Positions 1 through 9,197 are shown, counted from the stretch's first letter. The stretch: DNA of 64,000 bases from Solimonas flava DSM 18980 (GCF_000426685.1 NZ_KE384553.1:166656-230655); one strand, 5' to 3'. The notes: generated by a model from the letters alone, not told the origin. Numbers and translations: made by a program.

Positions 1-360
1 CTGCTCGAAGACGGCGATCAGCGCATCCTTGGTCTTGCGCAGCGCCGCTTCGGCGTTGATGTGCTGGTTGCGGATGTGCGCGACCGTGGTGTCGGTGATC
101 GAGCGGTCATCGAGCATCAGGATATGCGTGTCGATGAAGGCGGCGATATCGCCCGGCGTGCCGGCCGGAATCTTCTCGCGCACCTCGCGCAGCTGCTCGC
201 GGGCGCGGCGCTGGGCGCCGACGAAGCGCACGATCTCGCCTTCGATGTCGCCGGGGGCGAGCGTGCGCTCGGGAATGTCGAGTTCGCCCGCATGCAGCTT
301 CTGCACGCGGGCGATGACGATGCCGCGCGAGACGCCGACGCCGGAAAGCCAGAGGCTCAT
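1..360 (-). CDS. ptsI: Phosphoenolpyruvate-protein phosphotransferase (EI), N-terminal part
   Basis: Only the first 120 codons are inside the window; the gene runs off the left edge. The start is the ATG at 358-360. Visible segments match the EI N-terminal domain: the opening MSLWLSGVGVSRGIVIARV and the helical stretch with FIDTHILMLDD, which in this family forms the HPr-binding domain. The catalytic histidine would lie beyond the window edge. EI takes phosphate from PEP and passes it to HPr. The gene starts 10 bp after ptsH and is the last visible member of a minus-strand PTS block. No sugar-specific EIIB/C is visible, so a regulatory role is likely (inference). Confidence 0.93.
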   Translation of the reverse strand, partial: MSLWLSGVGVSRGIVIARVQKLHAGELDIPERTLAPGDIEGEIVRFVGAQRRAREQLREVREKIPAGTPGDIAAFIDTHILMLDDRSITDTTVAHIRNQHINAEAALRKTKDALIAVFEQ

Positions 361-370
361 GCGCGGGCGC

Positions 371-637
371 CTAGTTTTCTTCGTCGAACTTGTCGGCGAT
401 CAGCGCCGACAGCTCGTCGAGCGCCTGCTGCTCGTCCGACCCTTCGGCGATCAGGGTGATCTGCGAGCCCTTGGCGGCGGCCAGCATCATGACGCCCATG
501 ATCGACTTGCCGCTCACCTCGCGGGCGTCCTTGCGCACGCGGATGTCGGATTCGAACTTGGAGGCCAGCGTCACCAGGCGCGCCGCGGCGCGCGCATGCA
601 GGCCGAGCAGGTTGACGATCGTGACGGTACGTTCCAC
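371..637 (-). CDS. ptsH: Phosphocarrier protein HPr
   Basis: An 88-residue protein of normal HPr length. The active-site histidine is His14 in GLHARA. A second site, Ser45 in SGKSIMGV, corresponds to the regulatory serine that HPr kinase modifies in other bacteria. HPr carries phosphate from EI to EIIA proteins in the cytoplasm. Having both sites fits the hprK gene four genes upstream in the same block. It starts 11 bp after the EIIA gene and is followed 10 bp later by ptsI, so these are probably co-transcribed. Confidence 0.96.
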   Translation of the reverse strand: MERTVTIVNLLGLHARAAARLVTLASKFESDIRVRKDAREVSGKSIMGVMMLAAAKGSQITLIAEGSDEQQALDELSALIADKFDEEN

Positions 638-648
638 GGAAGGTGTTC

Positions 649-1053
649 CTATGAGCCCGGCTCGGCCGGGTGGCTGACGACGATGCCGCGCGTGCCGCCT
701 TCGACGGCGTTGCGGACCATCTCCGGCAGCGCGAGCTTGGGATAGTTGAAGATGCGCACCAGCATCGGCAGATTGACGCCGGCGATCACGGCGGTGCGCT
801 CGTCGACGGTGAGCTTGTTGGCGATGTTGCTGGGTGTCGAGCCGAACGCGTCGGTCAGCATCAGGACGCCGGCGCCGGAGTCGAGCCGCTCGATCATCTT
901 GCGGCCCTGGTTGATCAGCACCTCGTGCGCCTGCACGCGCCGCACTTCGAGCACGTCGGCGGCCAGCGGCAGCTCGCCCATCATGTCGCGCAGCGTGTCG
1001 AGCAGGTGGTGCCCGAGCTTGCCGTGCATGACCAGCAGCACGCCGACGCTCAT
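649..1053 (-). CDS. PTS EIIA component, mannose/fructose family
   Basis: A 134-residue single-domain EIIA-Man-type protein. His10 in VLLVMHGKLG is the expected phosphorylation site, and the segment LTDAFGSTPSNIA matches the family. The ATG at 1053 is chosen because the family begins directly with a SVGVLLVMHG-like strand; an in-frame ATG at 1188 would add 45 residues of low-complexity sequence and run into rapZ. It lies between rapZ and ptsH. No mannose-type EIIB, C or D is visible, so this is likely a stand-alone phosphoacceptor used in regulation rather than transport (inference). Confidence 0.9.
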   Translation of the reverse strand: MSVGVLLVMHGKLGHHLLDTLRDMMGELPLAADVLEVRRVQAHEVLINQGRKMIERLDSGAGVLMLTDAFGSTPSNIANKLTVDERTAVIAGVNLPMLVRIFNYPKLALPEMVRNAVEGGTRGIVVSHPAEPGS

Positions 1054-1108
1054 GCGCGGTTCCTGCGGCAGCGGCGACGGGGCGGGGACGAAGGAGGCGT
1101 CATGCGGA

Positions 1109-1996
1109 TCACGGAGTCTTGGCGCCGGCGTCGCCGAGGCGGGTCCACAGCTCGCGGTGGCGGATCGCGAGATTATCGAATCGGCCACGGAACGTCTCGC
1201 CGAGCTTCTCGACGAAGTAGACGCTGCGGTGCTGGCCGCCGGTGCAGCCGATCGCGACCGTCAGGTAGGCGCGGTCCTGCTTCTGGTATTCGGGCAGCCA
1301 GCGTTCGAGGAAGCCGCGGATGTCGGCGTACAGGCGCGCGGTGATGTCGTGCTGCTCCAGCCATTCGACGACCGGCGCGTCGCGGCCGGTGAGCTTGCGC
1401 AGCTCGGGCTGCCAGTGCGGGTTCGGCAGCGTGCGGATGTCGAACACGAAATCGGCGTCCTCGGGAATGCCGTTCTTGAAGCCGAACGACATGAACATCA
1501 GCGACAGCTTGCCGCCGCCGCCGGGCACCAGGCCCTGGATCTCCTCGCGCAGCGCGTGCAGGTTCTTCAGCGAGGTGTCGATCGTGGCATCGGCGGCATT
1601 GGCGATCGGCGCCAGCAGCTGGCGCTCCTGGCGGATCGCCTCGGTCAGCGAGCAGTCGCCCTGCGCGAGCGGGTGCCGGCGCCGGGTCTCGGAGTAGCGC
1701 TGCAGCAGCACCGAGTCGTCGGCGCGCAGGAAGATCACGCTGACTTCGATGCCCTGCGCGCGCAGCGACTCGAGGTATTTGGGGAAGCGGGCGATCTCGC
1801 GCGGGCTCTCACGCGCGTCGATGCCGATCGCGAGGCGTTCGTAGCGGCCGTCGCTGCGGCGCAGCGCGCGGCGGATGAACGGGCCGACCAGCTGCAGCGG
1901 CAGGTTGTCGATGCAGTAGTAGCCGATGTCCTCGTACTGCTTGAGGGCGACGGTTTTGCCGGCGCCGGACAGACCGCTGACGAAGACCAGTTTCAT
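1109..1996 (-). CDS. rapZ: RNase adapter protein RapZ
   Basis: A 295-residue P-loop protein of typical RapZ length. The Walker A motif GLSGAGKT is at residues 8-15. The C-terminal half contains IGCTGGQHRSVYFVEKL, characteristic of the family (old name YvcJ/YhbJ). In E. coli RapZ binds small RNAs and directs RNase E to the GlmZ RNA, controlling glucosamine-6-phosphate synthase. That function is transferred from the family, not seen here. The position beside ptsN, hprK and HPr is the usual one. Confidence 0.95.
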   Translation of the reverse strand: MKLVFVSGLSGAGKTVALKQYEDIGYYCIDNLPLQLVGPFIRRALRRSDGRYERLAIGIDARESPREIARFPKYLESLRAQGIEVSVIFLRADDSVLLQRYSETRRRHPLAQGDCSLTEAIRQERQLLAPIANAADATIDTSLKNLHALREEIQGLVPGGGGKLSLMFMSFGFKNGIPEDADFVFDIRTLPNPHWQPELRKLTGRDAPVVEWLEQHDITARLYADIRGFLERWLPEYQKQDRAYLTVAIGCTGGQHRSVYFVEKLGETFRGRFDNLAIRHRELWTRLGDAGAKTP

Positions 1997-2042
1997 GGGC
2001 GATGGACGGTCACGCGGTGGCGGGCGCGCATGCGGTGGAGGT

Positions 2043-2621
2043 TCAGGTCGGCGTGTCGTGCTTGCGTTCTTCGCGCAATTCCTGCCTGTGAATCTCGCGT
2101 GACTGCCGCTCGATCAGGTCGACGTCGGCGCGGTAGCCGCCGAGGCGCAGATGCAGGTCGCGACAGGCCGCTTCGACAAGCACCGCCAGATTATGCCCGA
2201 GGCGGATCGGAATCGTGATTTCCGGCAGCTCGACGCCGAGGATCGTCGCCGTGCTGCGCCGGCCGCCGAGCCGCTCGAGGCCGCTGTCCCAGGCGACGCG
2301 CGGGGCCTCGAGGCGCAGCACCAGATCGAGCTTGCAGTGGCCGGCCACGCTATGCGGTCCGTACAGGCGGCTGATGTTGAGAATGCCGAGGCTGCGCGCC
2401 TCGAGGAAGCCGCGCAGCAGGCGCGGCGCGCGGCCGACGACGAAGCCGCGGCGCAGGGAGAAATCGACGGCGTCGTCGGCGACCAGCTGATGGCCGCGCG
2501 CCAGCAGCTCCAGCGCCAGCTCGCTCTTGCCGACGCCGCTGGCGCCGGTCAGCAGCACGCCGGTGTCGTAGACCCGCATGAACACACCATGCAGGGTCAC
2601 GGCGGGAATGCTGCCGGGCAT
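2043..2621 (-). CDS. hprK: HPr kinase/phosphorylase, short form (kinase domain only)
   Basis: A 192-residue protein that aligns with the C-terminal catalytic half of HprK. It has VTLHGVFMRVY, the Walker A GASGVGKS at residues 25-32, HQLVADDAVDF and the signature region SLGILNISRLYG. Full-length HprK is about 310 residues; the N-terminal domain is absent. Only 45 bp separate this start from the ptsN stop and no upstream in-frame start exists, so the short form appears genuine rather than a start-site error. Short HprK proteins are known from Alphaproteobacteria. The expected substrate is Ser45 of the HPr encoded in the same block. Confidence 0.9.
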   Translation of the reverse strand: MPGSIPAVTLHGVFMRVYDTGVLLTGASGVGKSELALELLARGHQLVADDAVDFSLRRGFVVGRAPRLLRGFLEARSLGILNISRLYGPHSVAGHCKLDLVLRLEAPRVAWDSGLERLGGRRSTATILGVELPEITIPIRLGHNLAVLVEAACRDLHLRLGGYRADVDLIERQSREIHRQELREERKHDTPT

Positions 2622-2666
2622 GTGTGCGCCCTCGCGCCGGGAGCGGGCCGCGCCGCGCCCGGACGA

Positions 2667-3125
2667 TCAGGCCGGCTTGTAGTCGGCGATCAGCTGGAAC
2701 AGCGCGCGATCGTCGGCGGCCTCGCGCGCCTTCTTGCAGAACGATTCGTCGGAGAACATCTCGGCGATCGCGGCGAGGTGCTTGAGATGGGCCTCGGTCG
2801 CGCCCTGCGGCACGAGCAGGCCGAAGATCAGGTCGACCGGATGGCCGTCGTGGGCTTCGTAGTCGAGCGGGTGCTTGAGGCGCATGAAGGCACCGACGCT
2901 GTCGCTGACGCCGGCGATGCGGCCGTGCGGGATGGCGACGCCGTGGCCGAGTCCGGTGCTGCCCAGCTTTTCGCGGGCCGACAGGCTGGCCAGGATATCG
3001 GCCGCCGAGACCCCTTCGGCACCGCGCGCCAGCAGCTGGGAGAGTTCCTCGAGCGCCTTTTTCTTGCTGGTGAAGGTGTGCCCGAGGCTGACCCGCTCAG
3101 CGGACAGAATGTCGGCGATCTTCAT
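2667..3125 (-). CDS. ptsN: Nitrogen-related PTS protein EIIA(Ntr)
   Basis: A 152-residue EIIA of the fructose/Ntr family. The phosphorylated histidine is His67 in VAIPHGR, and the fold-typical GLLVPQGATEAHLKHLAAIAE follows. EIIA(Ntr) accepts phosphate through the PTS(Ntr) relay and regulates targets such as potassium transport and nitrogen responses in other proteobacteria. Here the relay would use the EI and HPr of the same block, since no ptsP or ptsO is visible. The ATG lies only about 22 bp after the U-tract of a terminator-like hairpin that follows hpf. Confidence 0.95.
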   Translation of the reverse strand: MKIADILSAERVSLGHTFTSKKKALEELSQLLARGAEGVSAADILASLSAREKLGSTGLGHGVAIPHGRIAGVSDSVGAFMRLKHPLDYEAHDGHPVDLIFGLLVPQGATEAHLKHLAAIAEMFSDESFCKKAREAADDRALFQLIADYKPA

Positions 3126-3147
3126 TTTTGGGGGAGTCCTCTTCCAA

Positions 3148-3177
3148 TAAAAAAGCCCGGCCCACGGTGGGCCGGGC
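3148..3177 (-). terminator. Intrinsic terminator between hpf and ptsN
   Basis: On the minus strand there is a stem of about 10 bp (GCCCGGCCCA paired with TGGGCCGGGC, 3-base loop), followed by TTTTTTATT. It lies 17 bp after the hpf stop and about 22 bp before the ptsN ATG. That leaves no room for an independent ptsN promoter downstream of it, so it probably acts as a partial terminator within the operon. Confidence 0.85.
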
Positions 3178-3193
3178 CTCGGAACCCGGGATT

Positions 3194-3517
3194 CTACTCA
3201 AGCGCCATGCGCTTGTGGGCTTCCTTCTGGCGGTGATCCCGCACCTTTTCCTTGTGGCGGCGGGTCTGCTGGTCGAGCTTGTCGGCCATCAGGTCGATCG
3301 CCGCGTACATGTCTTCTTCGATCGCGGCGGCGTGCAGGTTGGCGCCGCAGGCATGCACGGTGGCTTCGGCGCGCTGGCTGAGCTTGTCGATGGAGAGAAT
3401 GACTTCCGCTGAAATCAGGTGGTCGAAGTGTCGTTCGAGTCGCTTGAGCTTCGTCATCACGTATTCGCGCATCGGATGGGTGACGTCGACATGGTGACCG
3501 GAGATGTTCAGGTTCAT
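3194..3517 (-). CDS. hpf: Ribosome hibernation promoting factor, short form
   Basis: A 107-residue HPF/YfiA-family protein. It opens with MNLNISGHHVDVTHPMREYVMTK and ends with a basic tail, KVRDHRQKEAHKRMALE. The length matches the short HPF that promotes 100S ribosome dimers in gammaproteobacteria rather than the long form of about 190 residues. It has a good ribosome binding site (GAGGAG) upstream. It starts 49 bp after the rpoN stop, the standard rpoN-hpf order. Confidence 0.95.
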   Translation of the reverse strand: MNLNISGHHVDVTHPMREYVMTKLKRLERHFDHLISAEVILSIDKLSQRAEATVHACGANLHAAAIEEDMYAAIDLMADKLDQQTRRHKEKVRDHRQKEAHKRMALE

Positions 3518-3566
3518 CGATTCGCTCCTCTAGGCCTTGCGGCCATGCTGCCTCTGGGTGCCGGCG

Positions 3567-5054
3567 CTAGACCGGCGGTTTGCGCTCGTGCGAGGGGGGG
3601 ATCCCCAGGCCTTCGCGGTACTTCGCTACCGTTCTCCTTGCAACCTGTATGCCTTCCTTCAAGAGCAGATCCGACAGCGTGGCGTCGGAAAGCGGACGCG
3701 ACGCGTCCTCGGCGGAGATCATGCGCTTGATCATGGCCTGGATGGCCGTGGCCGAAGCGACGCCGCCGCCGGTCGTCTGCACGTGGCTGGAAAAGAAAAA
3801 CTTGAGTTCATACAGCCCACGCGGCGTGAGCATGTATTTGTTCGCTGTGGCTCTCGAAACGGTCGATTCATGTATGCCCAGCTGTTCGGCGATGTCGCGC
3901 AGTACCATCGGTCGCATCGCCTCGGGTCCATAATCCAAGAAAGCGCGCTGCTCTTCAACTATCGACTGTGCGACCCGCAACAGAGTTTCATTGCGTGCCT
4001 CCAGACTGTTCAGGAAGTACCGCGCCTCCTGCAGGTGCTGCTTCAGGACCAGCTGATCGCGCGAGCTGTCGGCGCGGCGGATCATGCTCTGGTACTGGTT
4101 GTTGAGGCGCAGGCGCGGCGTGTGCTCCGGGTTCAGGCTGACGATCCAGCGGCCGTTCTTCTTGCTGACGAAGACGTCAGGCGTGACGTAATCGGGCTCG
4201 TGCGCCTGGAACGGCCGGCCCGGATGCGGCTGCAGGGTCTTGATCAGCGCCAGCGCCGGCTCGATCTCGACCAGCGGCAGGCCGGTGGCGCGCGCCAGCG
4301 CCGCGGGGTCGCGGCGGGCGAGCAGGTTCAGCTGCTCGCCGACCAGCCGGAGCGCGGTGTTGATGCCGGGCGTGCGCGCCGGCATCAGTTCGAGCTGCAG
4401 GCGCAGGCACTCGCCGAGATCGCGGGCGGCGACGCCGGTCGGCTCGAAGTCCTGGATCTTCTGCAGCACCGTCTCCAGTTCCTCCGGCGTGGCGCCGAAG
4501 TCGGCCTGCAGGCGGGCCGCCAGCTCCGGCCAGTCGTCGAGGTAGCCGTCTTCGTTGATCGAGTCGATCAGGTGTTCGGCGAGCTCCGCCTCGCGAGCCG
4601 TGAACGGCGCCGTGCGGGCCTGCTCGATCAGGTGCTCGTGCAGGCTTTTGCGGCTGTGCAGGTTGGCTTCGAGGAAGTCGCGCAGCTCGTCGTCGTCGCC
4701 GCCGCCCTTGCCGCTGCCGGCGGAGCTTTCGTCGTAGACGTCGCCCCAGTCGGCGTCGACCGGCATATCGGCCGGGATTTCGGCGTTCTCGGTGCCGAGT
4801 TCGAGGCTCTTCGGGTCGCCGGCCGGCTCGGCCGCGGCCTCGCCCTCGCCGGGGGGCTCGTTGCTGGCGGCCGTGACCTCGGCTTCGAGCGGCTCGGCGC
4901 CGTCTTCGCGTTCGAGCAGGATGTTGGATTCGAGCGCCTGTTCGATCTCCTGCTGCAGGTCGAGGCTGGACAGCTGCAGCAGGCGGATCGCCTGCTGCAG
5001 CGCCGGGGTCATCGTCAGCGACTGCCCGAAGCGCAGGCCCAGCGTGGACTTCAT
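3567..5054 (-). CDS. rpoN: RNA polymerase sigma-54 factor
   Basis: A 495-residue sigma-54. The start at 5054 gives the family N-terminus MKSTLGLRFGQSLTMTPALQQAIRLLQ (activator-interacting region I); an in-frame ATG at 5180 would only extend into the preceding gene. A long acidic region II follows (about residues 60-140). The C-terminus carries the RpoN box ARRTVAKYRE, which contacts the -24 element. Sigma-54 requires NtrC-type activators; one is encoded at 59.7 kb beside two sigma-54 promoter matches. The usual upstream neighbour lptB is absent and an SDR gene takes its place. Confidence 0.96.
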   Translation of the reverse strand: MKSTLGLRFGQSLTMTPALQQAIRLLQLSSLDLQQEIEQALESNILLEREDGAEPLEAEVTAASNEPPGEGEAAAEPAGDPKSLELGTENAEIPADMPVDADWGDVYDESSAGSGKGGGDDDELRDFLEANLHSRKSLHEHLIEQARTAPFTAREAELAEHLIDSINEDGYLDDWPELAARLQADFGATPEELETVLQKIQDFEPTGVAARDLGECLRLQLELMPARTPGINTALRLVGEQLNLLARRDPAALARATGLPLVEIEPALALIKTLQPHPGRPFQAHEPDYVTPDVFVSKKNGRWIVSLNPEHTPRLRLNNQYQSMIRRADSSRDQLVLKQHLQEARYFLNSLEARNETLLRVAQSIVEEQRAFLDYGPEAMRPMVLRDIAEQLGIHESTVSRATANKYMLTPRGLYELKFFFSSHVQTTGGGVASATAIQAMIKRMISAEDASRPLSDATLSDLLLKEGIQVARRTVAKYREGLGIPPSHERKPPV

Positions 5055-5088
5055 GCCTGACGTCCGTGTGATGCGGGGAACGGACCCT

Positions 5089-5859
5089 TCACTTCGCCGC
5101 CATGCGCAGCGCGCCGTCGAGGCGGATGCATTCGCCGTTGAGCATCGGGTTCTCGACGATGCTCTGCACGAGGCGGGCATATTCGTCGGGGCGGCCGAGA
5201 CGCGACGGGAACGGCACGGTCTTGCCGAGCGATTCCTGCACCTCGGGCGGCAGGCCCGCCATCATCGGCGTCTCGAAAATGCCCGGCGCGATCGTCATGC
5301 AGCGAATGCCGTAGCGCGCTAGCTCGCGGGCGAGCGGCAGCGTCATGCCGACGACGCCGGCCTTGGACGCCGCGTAGGCCGGCTGGCCGATCTGGCCGTC
5401 GAAGGCGGCGACCGACGCGGTATTGATCAGCACGCCGCGCTCGCCGTCGGCGTTCGGCGCCTGGCGGGCCATCTGCGCGGCGGCGACGCGCAGCATGTTG
5501 AAGCTGCCGACGAGGTTGATGTTGATGACGCGGGCGAAGCCGGCCAGCGCCGCGGCGCTGCCGTCGCGAGCGATGACCTTCTCGCCGGTGGCGATGCCGG
5601 CGCAGTTGACCAGGCCGTGCAGCGCGCCGAAGGCCTCGACGGCGGTGGCGACCGCGGCGCCGGCGTCGGCTTCGGAGGTGACATCGCAGCGCGCGAAGCG
5701 CGCGCGCGGGCCGAGTTCGGCGGCGAGCGCCTCGCCGGCCGCGGCGTTGAGGTCGGCGACGACGACGCGCCCGCCGGCTTCATGAAGGCGACGGATGGTG
5801 GCCGCGCCGAGGCCGGACGCGCCGCCGGCGACGAGGAAACAGCAATCGGAAATCTGCAT
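5089..5859 (-). CDS. Short-chain dehydrogenase, 3-hydroxyacyl-CoA dehydrogenase type
   Basis: A 256-residue classical SDR. The cofactor motif AGGASGLG is at residues 11-18, followed by an acidic residue after the second strand (VVVADLN) that favours NAD(H). Catalytic Ser149, Tyr162 and Lys166 (YAASK) are all present. The overall pattern, including [18 protein letters not shown] and [10 protein letters not shown], resembles the HSD17B10 / type II 3-hydroxyacyl-CoA dehydrogenase subfamily. That suggests fatty-acid or branched-chain acyl-CoA oxidation, but substrate is not proven. It ends 34 bp before rpoN on the same strand. Confidence 0.85.
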   Translation of the reverse strand: MQISDCCFLVAGGASGLGAATIRRLHEAGGRVVVADLNAAAGEALAAELGPRARFARCDVTSEADAGAAVATAVEAFGALHGLVNCAGIATGEKVIARDGSAAALAGFARVININLVGSFNMLRVAAAQMARQAPNADGERGVLINTASVAAFDGQIGQPAYAASKAGVVGMTLPLARELARYGIRCMTIAPGIFETPMMAGLPPEVQESLGKTVPFPSRLGRPDEYARLVQSIVENPMLNGECIRLDGALRMAAK

Positions 5860-5911
5860 GGGGGAGCGTACCGAAGGTGCGGCGCGCGAGGCGGCCGCAC
5901 CGTTTGAGGGC

Positions 5912-6397
5912 TTATTTGACGGTGATCGTGATCTTCTCGGACTGCACCGAGGGATTGAACGGCTGGTGCTTCCAGTCGGCGAACACCAGCTGCAGCGTGT
6001 GCTTGCCCGGCTTGAGCTCGATGCTGGTTTCGGTCTGGCCGCCGCCGAAGTGCTTGACCTGATCGCTGGCCGGCAGCGGCTTGGTGAGGTCGACCTCCGG
6101 GCTGTCGATCAGCAGGTGATGGTGGCCGGTGTTTTCCTTGTTCACGCCGGCCGGCGCGACGCCGGCGCCGGACAGGCCGAACAGCACTTTCACCGGGCTG
6201 CTGACGGTGTCGCCGTCCTTGAGATTGATGAAGTAGACCTTGGCATTGGCCGGCGCCGGCGTGGCCAGGCCGAGCTCTTCGGCGGCCTTGTCGGAGGCCT
6301 GCTGCTTGGCGGCGTTCTTGAGGTCCTTCCAGCTGTCGGCATGAGCGGGAAGCGCGGCGAGGGAGGCCAGCACGGCCAGGGCAAGCATCTTCTTCAT
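5912..6397 (-). CDS. Secreted DUF4399-family protein
   Basis: A 161-residue protein beginning [20 protein letters not shown], a clear signal peptide cleaved after about residue 20. The start at 6397 is preferred over the ATG at 6424 because the signal sequence begins there and an AGGA element precedes it. The mature part contains [32 protein letters not shown] and [12 protein letters not shown], the core pattern of DUF4399. The function of this domain is unknown; it has a beta-sandwich look with a histidine cluster (GHHH) that could bind metal (inference). It is divergent from rhlE. Confidence 0.85.
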   Translation of the reverse strand: MKKMLALAVLASLAALPAHADSWKDLKNAAKQQASDKAAEELGLATPAPANAKVYFINLKDGDTVSSPVKVLFGLSGAGVAPAGVNKENTGHHHLLIDSPEVDLTKPLPASDQVKHFGGGQTETSIELKPGKHTLQLVFADWKHQPFNPSVQSEKITITVK

Positions 6398-6466
6398 GAA
6401 ATGTGTCCTGTTCGAATAAAGCATGTCCGGAGCGGCACGCGATTTGCGTATCGCCTGAAGCCAAGA

Positions 6467-6496
6467 TTAGGTGAAACGCCGGCGCGCCGCTATACT
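6467..6496 (+). promoter_or_regulatory. Putative sigma-70 promoter of rhlE
   Basis: A TATACT -10 element lies at 6491-6496. The -35 is weak (TTAGGT at 6467-6472, 18-bp spacer). If used, it would give an mRNA leader of about 175 nt before the rhlE ATG. Confidence 0.4.
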
Positions 6497-6572
6497 GCGC
6501 GCCGCTTGTGAGGCGTCCACCGGTTGACGCGCTCGGACGAAGGCCTTGATCGGCCGACGAATTTCCGCTCCA

Positions 6573-6606
6573 GGCGCCGCTGGCGGCCCGACCGCCGGCG
6601 CTTTCT
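6573..6606 (+). promoter_or_regulatory. Terminator-like hairpin in the rhlE leader
   Basis: GCGCC (6574-6578) pairs with GGCGC (6597-6601), and inside it GGCGG (6582-6586) pairs with CCGCC (6592-6596), with a 3-base bulge. TTTCTT follows. It lies inside the predicted 5' leader, about 70 bp before the start codon. It could be an attenuator or RNA structure sensed by the helicase itself (inference). Confidence 0.45.
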
Positions 6607-6676
6607 TCCCGAACAGCAATACGACCTGAACCGGTCCGTGGAGCGATCCGCGCAGCAGGCGTTCAGGAGTTTTTTC

Positions 6677-8101
<1,425 letters not shown>

Positions 8102-8104
8102 TCC

Positions 8105-8266
8105 ATGAGCAAGGACGACGACAGAAAGGCGGGCAAGCCCAAGCGCGAGCAGCCGCAGAAGACCTACGGCCCGCCGTCGCGCTTCGGCAGCGGTGCGTAT
8201 GGCAGCGGCGGACGCGCACAGAAATCGGCCGAGCATCGCGCCGGCAAGTCGCGCAAGGTCCATTAG
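8105..8266 (+). CDS. Small basic hypothetical protein
   Basis: A 53-residue ORF beginning MSKDDDRKAGKPKREQPQKT and ending GKSRKVH. A GGAGG element lies 13 bp upstream, inside the end of rhlE. It is rich in Lys, Arg, Gly and Ser with no hydrophobic core, so it is probably disordered and nucleic-acid binding (inference). The position 3 bp after rhlE and just before a strong terminator suggests co-transcription with the helicase. I do not recognise a family. Confidence 0.6.
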   Translation: MSKDDDRKAGKPKREQPQKTYGPPSRFGSGAYGSGGRAQKSAEHRAGKSRKVH

Positions 8267-8298
8267 AAGACGCGCGCGCCCGATCCTTCCGCCGCACA

Positions 8299-8329
8299 GC
8301 AAAAGGCCGCGCTCTGCGCGGCCTTTTGC
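8299..8329. terminator. Bidirectional intrinsic terminator
   Basis: A long perfect stem (GCAAAAGGCCGCGC with GCGCGGCCTTTTGC, loop TCT) carries an A-tract on one side and a T-tract on the other. It can therefore end the rhlE unit on the plus strand and rpiA on the minus strand. Confidence 0.9.
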
Positions 8330-8340
8330 GTGATCCGGCC

Positions 8341-8431
8341 GAACCGGAACCCCGAACCGGAACCCCGAACCGGAACCCCGAACCGGAACCCCGAACCGGA
8401 ACCCCGAACCGGAACCCCGAACCGGAACCCC
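8341..8431. repeat. 13-bp tandem repeat, seven copies
   Basis: Seven consecutive exact copies of GAACCGGAACCCC, each starting at 8341+13n, followed by a decayed half-copy (GGGCCGG). The period is not a multiple of three. The array lies between the bidirectional terminator and the rpiA stop codon. Just after it, TTCAGGG occurs three times in a row (8440-8464). Confidence 0.97.
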
Positions 8432-8450
8432 GGGCCGGTGCTTCAGGGCT

Positions 8451-9116
8451 TCAGGGTTTCAGGGTCCTGGCCCCGTCCGGGGTGCCGACGATCAGCACGT
8501 CGGCCGGGCGGCGGGCGAACAGGCCGACGCAGACCACGCCGGTGATCAGGTTGATCTCGGTTTCGAGCTTCACCGGATCGACGATGTTCAGGCCGTGCAG
8601 GTCGATGATGACGTTGCCGTTGTCGGTGACGACGCCTTCGCGCAGCACCGGCGTGCCGAAGCGGACCAGCTCGCGGCCGACGTAGGACTGCGCCATCGGG
8701 ATCACTTCGATCGGCAGCGGGAACTTGCCGAGCACGTCGACCTGCTTCGACTGATCGACGATGCAGACGAACTTGCGGCTCGCCGCGGCGACGATCTTCT
8801 CGCGCGTCAGCGCCGCGCCGCCGCCCTTGATCAGCTGCAAGTGCTTGTTGGCCTCGTCGGCGCCGTCGACGTAGATCGACAGCGTGCCGGTCTTGTTGAG
8901 ATCGAGCACCGGAATGCCGATCTTCTTCAGCCGCTCGGTGCTGGCGTTCGACGACGACACCGCGCCCTTGACGTCCTGCGCGAGCTTCTTCTCGGCGAGC
9001 AGGTCGATGAAGAGGTTGACGGTCGAGCCGGTGCCGACGCCGAGCACTTCGCCGGGTTCGACGTAGGCGAGGGCGGCTTCGGCGGCCTGGCGCTTGGCGA
9101 GATCTTGCGGATTCAT
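8451..9116 (-). CDS. rpiA: Ribose-5-phosphate isomerase A
   Basis: A 221-residue protein of normal RpiA length. Recognisable segments are [15 protein letters not shown] (phosphate-binding loop), [24 protein letters not shown] (active-site Asp residues), [12 protein letters not shown] (catalytic Glu and Lys region) and [12 protein letters not shown]. It interconverts ribose-5-phosphate and ribulose-5-phosphate in the pentose phosphate pathway. It is the last minus-strand gene before the tandem repeat and the bidirectional terminator. Confidence 0.97.
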   Translation of the reverse strand: MNPQDLAKRQAAEAALAYVEPGEVLGVGTGSTVNLFIDLLAEKKLAQDVKGAVSSSNASTERLKKIGIPVLDLNKTGTLSIYVDGADEANKHLQLIKGGGAALTREKIVAAASRKFVCIVDQSKQVDVLGKFPLPIEVIPMAQSYVGRELVRFGTPVLREGVVTDNGNVIIDLHGLNIVDPVKLETEINLITGVVCVGLFARRPADVLIVGTPDGARTLKP

Positions 9117-9197
9117 GATGTACCGGTTCGTGACGTGAAAGAGGGCGCCGCCATCGTCAGCGCGGCGCGGCCGATCGGCGGCTGTGGCCGGCCGCCA

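Noticed and set aside
8341-8431. CRISPR array
   Set aside because: The units are contiguous with no spacers, and no cas gene is present.
8326-8685. ORFs encoding repeated PNRNPEPEPRTGT
   Set aside because: They are produced by the 13-bp tandem repeat and run antisense into rpiA; there is no start signal or family match.
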